A DNA stretch of 64,000 nt from Symsagittifera roscoffensis (Eukaryota; Xenacoelomorpha; Acoela; Convolutidae): NCBI RefSeq assembly GCF_963678635.1, contig NC_087064.1, forward strand, positions 40,336,530 through 40,400,529. The letters run 5' to 3'. Within the stretch, counting starts at the first letter, position 1; each line of letters opens with the position of its first letter. Below are positions 55,591-64,000 of this stretch, piece by piece. A program made the position numbers and the translations under genes. A model generated the notes under the pieces. The model had not been told where the DNA came from and did no database searches. It saw nothing but the letters and a program-made list of their open reading frames with translations.

Positions 55591-58500
55591 CTTTTGATTC
55601 TTTTTCTTCTTGAAATCAATAGCTTAACTTATTTCAAAAAAATGTTCAAATGCAATTTTTGTCCATTGAAATATGCCAATGACAGCAATAGAAGTCGCCA
55701 TGAGCGTGACAAACGTTTTGTTGAAAAAGGGCTTATTATTTATCGATGCAATGAGTGTTCACTCACGGCGCAATTGCTCTCAAATATACAAAAACATATT
55801 CTTCACACTCATGGTCAACTTGGAGGTGTTTGTGATTATTGTCATTTGGGATTTCATTCGCCCAAAAACTTATCAGCTCATTAACTAGCAATACATGGTC
55901 TTCCTGTTATGAGAGCTACCTCTGCTGATTTAGCCACTACAAGTGCCGCTGCTGATGCTGCTCTCGGCTCATGCTGTCGATGAAGACCAAATCAACGGCA
56001 CCAGCCTTCAAAAAATTGAGTCTGCTTTTTTCGGTGTTCTTGAGACGTATGTGATCGGCGGAAACCGACCCATGGATGAAAATCAGCCGATGGACTTTTT
56101 GCAGTTTATGCAAAAGAAAAAACATGAAATTCAAAGGCTCATAATCGATCGAGTTGCAGAAGGACCCAGAAAAGTTCAGTTCAGCGCTAATTTAGGTTTG
56201 GTGAAAACTAAAGTAATAAATGATTCTAGTAAAACCGAGCACGACGAGCGGATTGACGTTTATGCAAACTCTGATATGAAACCTGTGATGAGCTTGGGAT
56301 TAGAGGATGACGATTTTTTTGAAATGGTCGAAAAAATGCAAGCAGTTTTGGAGAATTTTGCATCTTATGGAAGCGGTTGGGTTTTGCAACACGTAATTCA
56401 AGTTTTTGTCAAACTTGGAAAGTTTTCACCAATCCGTGGGTCATCTTTTTGAATTCGAATGTCCCAGAATTTGATAAACATTAGAAATCACGAAGATAAT
56501 AATTGCTTCGAACTTTGCTTTACCGCTGCTTATAGTCTGAAGCATGGTGTTGACCTACTTCTAACTGATCAACAAAAAGTGAACCCAGCAGCTGCGCGGA
56601 CACAACCTGATCCATACACTGCTGAAAGTGCACACAAAGCCCAAGGTAATTTTGATTCACCCATGAGTTTCGCTCCAATTGGAAAATTTGAACAACTTAA
56701 TGACGTGCGGGTAAATGTGTTCCAGTACCACAAAGGAGATTTGTTGCCTATGTATACATCAAAACGACCAAACGAAGATAACAGCACCCAAACTGAAACA
56801 ATTGACATGGACCTGCTTCTCTTGTATAAATCTGCAAAGCATCACTATGTACTTACAATCGATTTGTTAAAGTTCATCTGCGAAATCAAAGGTTGTAATT
56901 ATCGCCCAATTGCACGTTTATGTAGACACTGCTTTCACCTTAGTTGGAGTGATGAAACTCACGAGCAACAAATCCAGAAACACATCCAAGAACCTGCTCT
57001 AGTAGTCATGCCTTCAGCAGAAAAAGGTACCAACAGATATGAGTTCAAAAACCTCCAGGCCTTGTGGTTTGTACCACTTGTGATTTATTTTGATTTTGAA
57101 TCATTTCTGAAATCTGTACATTCTTGTCCTGATAATCCATCGCGATCATCAACCCGAGTTGTACAAAAACACGAAGCTTGTGGGTATTCATTGACTGTAA
57201 TTGAACACGGAAATTCACAGCCCAACTTTTTTGACTATGACAGCTCTGATCAATGCATGAAAAAGTTTCTCAATCAGTTGCATAAATTGGCGAGAAAAAT
57301 ATATGAAGAAAAGCGAAGAGTTCCTCAATTTCAAAAAAAATCGTTGAACACAGACAACACATCAACATGTTGTATTTGCTGTATACATTTTACCAATGAG
57401 CACGAAAAATGTCTTGACCATTGCCATTTTTCTGGAAAATTACTGGGATGGACACATGAAAAATGCAACCTCGCAAGACGAACTGTAAATTTCACCCCAG
57501 TCATTGGACATAACATCAAGAACTATGACCTTCACCACATTTGTCTCGGATTGCATGAATGCAAGCCAACAAGTACAATGAGTGTTATAACTAGCACCGA
57601 CAAAAAATATATATCGTTAAGCATTGGAGTCCTAATTAAAACTATAAAAAGGAAGAATGGATCTGAGCAAAAAGTTTTTGAATACCTCAGATTTATTGAC
57701 TCATGCAAGTTTTTGAATTCTTCCCTGCAAAAAATGGCTGATAATCTACCAGCAGAAAAAATGTCAATTTTGAACAAGTTTTTTGCAAACGAGACGGAGG
57801 ACCAACGGTGTCTGATACGACAAAAAGTTTTCTACCCTGAGTCATACATGACCAAAAGAGAAAACTTTGCAGAAAAAGAACTGCCTTCCTTGCAAAATTG
57901 GTCCAATGTTTTGAATGGAGGAAAAGTTGCAGTTTCACAAGCGGATCTGGAACATGCAAGGAAAGTTTTTAGAGTGTTCAAATGTCAGAACTTGGAGGAT
58001 TATCACAACTTGTATCTCAAGTGTGATACACTCCTTCTTGCTTGCGTCTTTGAAGAATATCGACAAATTATTCACCAAACTTATGGCCTAGACTGTGCGC
58101 ACCATTTCAGTGCTTCAAACTTAGCTAGAGACGCCTTCAAACGTATCTGCGAAGACTCGAATGTTCAGTTTTTATCAGACCGCAGGCATCTCGAAATGGT
58201 CGAGAATATGATGCGAGGTGGTACTACATCCGTGTTCCATAGTCGCTTTTTCAAAGCCAACAACAAAAAATGCCTCGACTTCAACCCAGATCAACCTAGC
58301 ACCTACGATTTATGATCGATGCAAATAACTTCTATGGCGGCGTCATGCAAACGGAGAAATTACCGGTGCGTAACTTTGAGTTATTAGAGCATATAGAAGA
58401 CGAGGTGATTGTGTACCAAATCCTCAACATGACTGAAGACTCTTTGATTGAATTTACATTGGAAGTTGATCTCGAGTACCCAGAAGAACTGCATGACAAT

Positions 58501-59327
58501 CACCAAGATTACTCTTTAGCTCCTACTAAAGAAAATGTACCCCAGGATTGGTTGAGTCCCTACCAAACAAATTTACTCGAGCAGATGAAAAATCAAGACA
58601 TTGCAAGACGTTCAATTGGAAAGACCAAAAAGTTACTGCAGACGCTGCATGACAAGTCAAAATTTACAATTCATTACAAACTATTTCAATTGTTTGTTAG
58701 ATTGGGATTTAAAGTTAAAAAAATGCACCGTGTGCTGAAATTTCAATAAGAAGCATGGTTAGAACCATACATCACACTGAACACGACTAAATGGCAACAA
58801 GCTAGAAATAAATTTGAGGAGGATTTGTACAAACTACTGAACAATTGTGCTTATGGGAAAACATGCGAGTCGAAGCGCGAACGGATGCTTGTTCGGATAA
58901 TTTGCGAGAAATTAGTGCATTCGAATTTAAATCCTATAAAATCTCTGGAGAAAACTTGGCAGCGTTCACTTAGAATCCAACAAAAATCTATTGTGATGTC
59001 CCAACAATTGTGGGAGCTTGTGTTCTTGAGTTAGAAAAGTTTCATATGTATAAATTTCATTACGTTATAATGGAACCAAATTTTGAATGTCAACTACTGA
59101 ATTCTGATTTTGAACTACTGGGCAAATTTAGTACCAAGTCAACCGCGAAATTTCCGAAAAAGGGAACATTTTGAATGAACTTGACTTGTCAATTTACCCA
59201 AAGAACCACCCTCTCTACGACCCGAAAAACAAAATGGTTGTTTTAAAATTCAAGGATGAGTTTCCAGGAGACATTATAACCGAGTTTACATCCCTCAAAC
59301 CCAAGCTTTATTCCATTTTGTCCAGAG

Positions 59328-59916
59328 GTAATTAAATTCTTTTTGCCTTATTTGTGAGCACGAATTTCAAAAAATTTTGATTTTCTTGTGATTTTTTTTT
59401 CGGAAGGCAGTTTTTATTTGTGGGCAAAAAAATGTAATTTTATCAAAAAAATATGGAAAAAACTTTTTAAGCGAAAAAGTATAATTTTTTTTTGAAAATT
59501 TTTAGTTCTTTTTGTGGGCGATTTTTTTTTGTGGGCGACTTTTTTTTGTTTTTTTTTGTTCGAAAAAAATTTTCGGGCAAAAAAGTTTTTTCTTTGTTTT
59601 GAAAAAAAAAATTTTGTGGTCCAATTTAAAAAAAAATGTTCGGCGAAATTTTTATATTTTTTTTGGAAAAAAATTTTTTGTCGGCAATTTTTTTTTTTAT
59701 ATTTTTTTCGGGTAACTTTTTTTTTGTGTTGGTTGATTGTTGATTTTTTTTAATGATGACTAATTTTTAAGGTCACACCTGGCCTTCATGTCATTTTTTG
59801 TTGCACCTGGACTTCAAGTTGATGTAGCAGCCACAAAAAAGAAGATTCCGTTTTTTTTCACACCACATTAGTAATCATCGTTAAATGGGTTAGTAATCAT
59901 TTGATTATATATTTAG
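59328..59916 (+). other. likely GT-AG intron in polymerase B, T-rich
   Basis: The exon before ends TCCAGAG/GTAATT (59327/59328) and the exon after starts ATATTTAG/ACTGCAG (59916/59917). Joining keeps the reading frame and brings together two conserved polymerase segments. The interior is full of T-runs with GTGGGCGA repeats. It could instead be an insertion that happens to keep the frame. Confidence 0.55.
59395..59757. repeat. T-rich low-complexity tract
   Basis: Runs of 6-10 T separated by GGGCGA, GTGGGCGAC and similar; open frames here are artefacts rich in phenylalanine and lysine. Confidence 0.9.
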
Positions 59917-60649
59917 ACTGCAGAAAACTGTCAGCCAAAGGTGTATCAAATGCTGCTCAGAAGATGTTGACTCATCAGCGATATCGAGACACTTTGACCT
60001 CTAGCTCGTTATTCAAAACTGAAAACAGTCGAACCGCATCCGAGTTACACAAGCTGCAAACTGTGACTTCGAAGAAAACATCGTTATCATCTTTCGATGA
60101 CAAACGCTATACCCTCGATGATGATCAGCAGACTCTTCCCTACGGTCACAAAAACATCGTGGGTCAAACTGTGATTGGCATTGATGATAGTGATGATAAC
60201 ACAGCCGCTGTTAATTCTGACCCAGCTGACAATGACGATTTGGAAAATGGATGCCATTTTTTGAAGATCGTCTACGGCCAGTGTCGTGGGATTGTGACGA
60301 TTTCCTAGATGGGGTGTCTGAAGAATTCGCTAACACTCAAAAGTTGATTGGGACCATCCGGAAATTGATGATGAATACTCTGAGGATAGTTTCGCTGTTG
60401 AAAACACACAATCACATCGCTCGCTTCGACAACTGATGGACCAGGTCAATAGCAGTTGGCAAACTCTAGACCCCGGTCTGATTCGGGCAGCAGAAACCAA
60501 CGATAGTGATATTGATAGCGGGGATATCGCGGATCTGGAGGCCAATACTTCCGACGAGGACGAGTCGTCATTCTTCAACGATTCGTTTTTCGATTATAAA
60601 GCAGTTGAAGTAGAAGAATCACGGTCAAAAAATTTACGAATAGATTAAA

Positions 60650-61033
60650 ACACAAAAAAAACCACATTATTTTTTGTATAAAAATTAAAATTCAGTTATT
60701 TAATATGAGAATTGTCTGTACATAAAATTTGACCTACCGCTATTCCGTGTTTAGTGTGTATTTAAGTGCGAGACATTGTTCAGTTTTGGAACTCATTTAA
60801 TCTGGGATTTAAACAATTTCATTTAAGCGATAGTGTCTTTAGCATACTTTTGTATGTATTTGTATGTAATTTGAGTTTGAATCAAAGTTTTAAGAAGAAT
60901 TGAGCAAACAGTCTATAGCGCAGTTAAACACTCCAGCTGGTTTCAGAACGAAGATTCGGCAAATCCTTTCCCGCACCAAACATGTAACCACAACGTTCAG
61001 TGGGAATACTCAATAATATAATGAATTTTTAAA
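60650..61033. other. gene-free stretch before right Polinton end
   Basis: AT-rich, with no open frame of note and no repeats seen. Presumably the polymerase 3' untranslated region. Confidence 0.5.
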
Positions 61034-61093
61034 TGAGGACTATTAGGTATAAACTTACACATGGTGACAATTAGAATTTTTGAATCATTTAGT
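61034..61093. repeat. right Polinton terminal repeat, truncated, one unit
   Basis: TATTAGGTATAAACTTACAC followed by ATGGTGACAATTAGAA is the inverted counterpart of the left array unit (for example 38195-38245). Homology stops at about TCATTTAGTG, after which a non-LTR element begins, so the end is truncated. Confidence 0.75.
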
Positions 61094-61094
61094 G

Positions 61095-61900
61095 AGTTCG
61101 AAATGTCGCTTGGCCTGTTTCTCAAGTATAAAACGCCTTTTCGTATCTTGATATCAGTGTACGTTGTTCCTTCGTTAAGTAGCTCTCTGCATTTTTTTTG
61201 AAAATGATTGCTCTTTTGCTTGCTCTTCTTTATTTAAAGATTTCAAAATAAAAATCGAGTATTTGTTTCCCATATACTCCGGTTCGTACATTTTTAAGTT
61301 GGGGGCGCGTGCGAGTAATTTTTCTACTGTAAAAACGTCACGAAACTTTACAAGTATCCGCCGGGGTTGTGTTTTCTCAAGTTCAATTTTTCTGAGTCGC
61401 AAATTTTCAAAAGCACTTTGTATCAGTTTTTCATCAGGCTCAAAAACTTTTGAACGATCAACCCTTTCTGTACTTTCTTTCTCCGCATCCTTAAATTCAG
61501 GTATACCCTTGAAACTTAACTCATGGTCATAATCAATTTTCGTTTTAACAACATCGCTATACTTAGCTACAGTTTGCAGGGGCTGTCTACATGAGAGAAC
61601 TTCCTCAACCATAGTCCGAGTACTTTCCACACTCTCCTTCAGCTCCGTGATATCCCTGCTCAATTCCTTTGTATCAATTGCATCAATTGGAGGGCTCTGT
61701 AGACAGCTGCTACATGTAAAGGTCATATTTGCCCTCTCCAAAAACTTGAACTCATCCTTCGAATATCCCATGCAAGTATTATGTGTCCACGTCTGGCTCC
61801 TCTCGCATAAGATCCAGTTCTCGCCTTTCGACATGTTACATATGGTGCAGCACTCCTGCTGCTTCGATGCTATTCGAGTTTTAGCTGACGATCCAGGCAT
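61095..61900 (-). pseudogene. CR1/L2-like non-LTR element ORF1 with PHD finger
   Basis: Minus strand: starts at ATG 61900. A PHD-like finger covers about residues 15-65 (CTICNMSKGENWILCE, WTHNTCMGY, CSSC), with a serine in place of one cysteine in ILCERSQTW. A coiled-coil-like stretch follows, then an RRM-like region (RRILVKFRDVFTVEKLLARA). The 241-codon frame stops at 61175, but the next conserved part (LNEGTTYTDIKIRKGVLYLR) continues in another frame to about 61095, where the Polinton end cuts it. ORF1 proteins bind element RNA. No ORF2 is attached. Confidence 0.65.
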
Positions 61901-62340
61901 AACGTTACATGAAATTTTTTAATGACCGGCAACCCGTCCCTGATGCACCCCTCCGGTCACCGGCAACTTTGTCATTAACGTGCTCAAATACTCAAACAAC
62001 ACTCAAGGGAGAGTACCTTACCCATCACCAAAACACTCGATCTTTCGATCAGAAATGATATAAATCAATGTGAAACCTCAACAATAGGAAGGTCAGATCA
62101 CATCCCGTCCGGAAATAATATATATGCTGTCGTTTTACTTTTTTTTTTACTATTCTTGGTCTTTTTTAGATTTTTTACTGTTTTTTGTACTTTTTTGTTC
62201 TAAAGAAAATTTGTTTTGGCGTTTTCTTAGTGATATACTATTTTCGCTCGGTTTTACGCTTTCCCTTTAATTGTTTTTGACCGAGTTCAGAACTAATCGA
62301 CCGAGTTCAGAACCGAGTTAAATAGATCGAGCTCAGAACA
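61901..62340. other. 5' region of the non-LTR element and low-complexity T-runs
   Basis: 61920-62110 (minus strand) looks like the 5' untranslated region of the ORF1 element (GGTGACCGGAGGGGTGCATC). 62130-62230 is T-rich. No gene seen. Confidence 0.4.
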
Positions 62341-62343
62341 AAC

Positions 62344-62643
62344 TTGTTTAGTCAGCTTCTCGGCACAGGGGTGCTCATTATTCCAGCTACAAAACGGCTA
62401 CTCTCCAAGAGCAAGCAAAACGACCCGGAGCAGCTCAAGGAATATTTGAAGCTGCACCAGAGTGCTGATTTGGAGCTGAAATCTCTGCGATTGGTAGTGG
62501 CACACAAAGAAAAGCTGTCAGAGCTGATTGGCAATATCAGGGACAAACAACAGAGACCATCACAGACAAGGAGGAAGGCGAAAGCAAGAAGTGAGCAGAA
62601 GGTGAAGGCAGAGGAAGTGTCTGCGCTTCAAAGACAGGGGTGA
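62344..62643 (+). CDS. unidentified coiled-coil-like frame upstream of PLE
   Basis: Ninety-nine codons, rich in lysine, glutamate and leucine (LVVAHKEKLSELIGNIRDKQ). It may be an N-terminal or separate ORF of the third PLE. It opens with TTG rather than a clear ATG context. Low support. Confidence 0.3.
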   Translation: MFSQLLGTGVLIIPATKRLLSKSKQNDPEQLKEYLKLHQSADLELKSLRLVVAHKEKLSELIGNIRDKQQRPSQTRRKAKARSEQKVKAEEVSALQRQG

Positions 62644-62933
62644 GAAGAGTGTGATTTGTTTTGCTTTGTGCCTTGTGAGTTTCATTACTCGTGGCCTGCA
62701 AAACAATGACCACAGTACTTTTGCCTGCAGTTTGGCTCAGACAAATTTTAAAAAAGAAAACTAACTTGGAAAATTGTGTTAGACTATTTAAAATTCTTTA
62801 AAAAAGTTCAAGTATCTGTACATAGACTGAAGTTTCTGAGAAAATGTCTAAAAAACGATCTAATACTGGACTTTTTGAAGTTTAGGGCCCCGAGAACGGG
62901 GTTTTTTCGGACCAAGCTCTGCATAATTTTCAA

Positions 62934-64000
62934 ATGAAACTACTAAGGACTGAAACTTCTAGGGCAAATGAGGATAGGAAAAGGTACGCGGAGATGCTAA
63001 GGAAAGCAAGATCACTGGTGCAAAAAGAAATCGACAAACAGTGGTGGGCATCCATTTTCCGCTTCGTGAGGTGTCAGGTTGAGGCAAGCTTAGAGACAAC
63101 ATCAGAAAACCATCGAAAAAAAATTAGAAAAACTGTCCGAGAGACAAGATAAATCTCTTGGGGGAGAAATGAGCAATCAGTTAAGGTACTTGATAATATT
63201 GAACTGCCTGAATGGGTATATGAAGTGCTATCAATGGGCCCCAAGCATCCCATTAGAGACAAGTTTAACGAAACACATTTTTTGGCGGATATTGACATTT
63301 TCCTCTCACAATTGAAAAATCAAAAAACATCTGGTGAAACGTTATGTGAAATAGAAGCCGCGGCAAAGGCATATGCAAAAAACGTACGGCAAACCCCAAG
63401 AGACAAAGCCGTTGAAAAAACGAGGAAATATCTCAAAGATAATGGGTTGCTGGCTGTGCCTTTTTTTTTAAAGGCGGTTGGTTTTTGCATAATGAGGAAA
63501 CAAACATATGAATCAAAGCTGGAATCCTTGTTGCAATCTGCTCAGTTTCTGAAAAAAGATGCAACCACTGATGAGGTGATACTGAAAATTGAGAAGGAAC
63601 TTAACAAAGAATTACTAGCCATGAACAAAAGAGACGAGATAAGTGATCAGTTATATTCTAAGATGAGATCAACATGGGGGCAACCCGCCCGTTTGTACGG
63701 TTTAGCTAAGGTACACAAGGATGAGACAACCCTACGACCATTACTATCACTTCCAGGCAGCTCGTATGAGAATCTTAACAAAATGCTTGCAAATTTTTTT
63801 GACAACATCGATGGAGCGAATATAGAAACCAATACTAAAGAGGCTAGAGAAAAAATAGAAAACATTGCTCTAGATGCGGATGAAACCATAATATCTCTTG
63901 ATGTGAAAAGTTTGTACACCAACGTTCCCCTGAAGGTGGCAATTGAAATTGCTTTACAGAAGCTGTACAGCCAGGAGTCTCCTCCTGAAATTCAAAGAGC
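62934..64000 (+). pseudogene. third Penelope-like element: N-terminus and RT fingers/palm (runs off the end)
   Basis: 62934-63152 gives a helical N-terminus (EASLETTSENHRKKIRK). After a frameshift near 63165 the frame is open from about 63180 to the window end: LSMGPKHPIRDKF (63229), LLAVPFFLKAVGFCIMRK (63448), RLYGLAKVHKDE (63693), LRPLLSLPGSSYENLNKML (63731) and motif A IISLDVKSLYTNVP (63890). These are the PLE-specific motifs that the A and B copies lack. FFLK replaces the expected acidic/basic pair before AVGF, a sign of damage. The catalytic YVDD and GIY-YIG parts would lie beyond 64000. Confidence 0.85.

Larger units (their letters stand above)
51277..56640. repeat. Polinton internal tandem duplication, unit 2
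   Basis: Second copy of the same segment, in the same orientation, differing from unit 1 by several percent and by indels. At its right end the polymerase continues uninterrupted, so unit 2 retains the original polymerase context and unit 1 retains the original left context. Confidence 0.85.
55639..60648 (+). pseudogene. Polinton protein-primed DNA polymerase B
   Basis: Order seen: C2H2 fingers (55642-55884), N-terminal extension (GSGWVLQHVIQ near 56370), exonuclease I YFDFESF (57088), an HNH/endonuclease-VII-like zinc insert (CLDHCHFSGK, CNLARR, 57410-57480), exonuclease II GHNIKNYD (57505) and exonuclease III YHNLYLKCDTLLLA (57999). Polymerase motif A is DANNFYGGVM (58315), motif B NNCAYGKTCES (58840). 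The motif C region near 59090 reads LLNSDFELLG, without the usual DTDS, so catalysis is lost. Breaks: stop 55884, frameshifts near 56450, 58310, 58915 and 59160, and a TAA at 58747. The C-terminus (KGVSNAAQKM, FDDKRYTLDDD, TLPYGH, 59940-60150) follows a likely intron and ends in an acidic tail. Confidence 0.85.
38053..61093. mobile_element. Polinton/Maverick element, decayed, ~23 kb
   Basis: The element is recognised by its gene set: adenovirus-type protease, double-jelly-roll major capsid protein, small basic capsid-associated protein, penton-like protein, retroviral-type integrase, packaging ATPase and protein-primed polymerase B. Left end: poly-G and a 51-bp tandem array. Right end: a single inverted copy of that array unit. 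The usual length is 15-20 kb; a 5.4-kb internal tandem duplication explains the excess. Nearly all genes have frameshifts, so it can neither move nor form particles. Target duplications were not found because the right end is truncated. Confidence 0.9.

Noticed and set aside
59512-59753. Open frames of mostly phenylalanine, lysine and cysteine
   Set aside because: Produced by T-runs in low-complexity DNA.

Overview
The window looks like transposon-dense heterochromatin of an invertebrate animal. The evidence is indirect: AT-rich DNA, a nucleosome-sized satellite with higher-order structure, Penelope-like, Gypsy-type, PHD-finger non-LTR and Polinton/Maverick elements side by side, short GT-AG introns, and an animal-type epsin gene. 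I cannot name the species. Almost every mobile-element gene is broken. The only clearly intact gene with a cellular function is a 535-codon, intronless epsin on the minus strand (12401-14008).

Layout. (1) 1-7475: satellite DNA of roughly 160-bp monomers in two higher-order arrangements, about 600 bp (four copies) and about 1.49 kb (two copies). (2) 7516-21107: a tandem duplication. Block A (7516-11564) and block B (11565-20756) share this order: a non-coding segment, epsin (minus), a PHD-finger/Penelope-like element (PLE, minus), and the PHD/linker 5' part of a plus-strand retroelement (RT-B). A 351-bp third partial copy (20757-21107) interrupts RT-B. In block A epsin is reduced to its first 41 coding bases. 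In block B it is complete, and the PLE is split by a 3.46-kb retroelement (RT-A) flanked by a 13-bp target-site duplication. (3) 21108-23160: the rest of RT-B (reverse transcriptase and C-terminal endonuclease-like region). (4) 23160-38050: rearranged minus-strand LTR (Gypsy-like) elements with zinc fingers, an SGNH-hydrolase-like region, integrase and a macro-like region. Part of this lies between diverged inverted repeats. (5) 38053-61093: a decayed Polinton/Maverick with protease, major capsid protein, small basic capsid-associated protein, penton-like protein, integrase and packaging ATPase on the minus strand and protein-primed DNA polymerase B on the plus strand. A 5.4-kb internal block is tandemly duplicated. 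(6) 61095-64000: the ORF1 5' part of a CR1/L2-like non-LTR element (minus), then the 5' half of a third PLE (plus) that runs off the end.

How the parts relate. Inferred order of events: RT-B was interrupted, a PLE and epsin came to lie next to each other on the same strand, the composite was tandemly duplicated, RT-A then entered one copy, and epsin was deleted from the other. The point most worth attention is the intact epsin coding sequence just downstream of a PLE 3' tail inside a duplicated transposon block. This is compatible with capture or transduction of a host gene, but that remains an inference.
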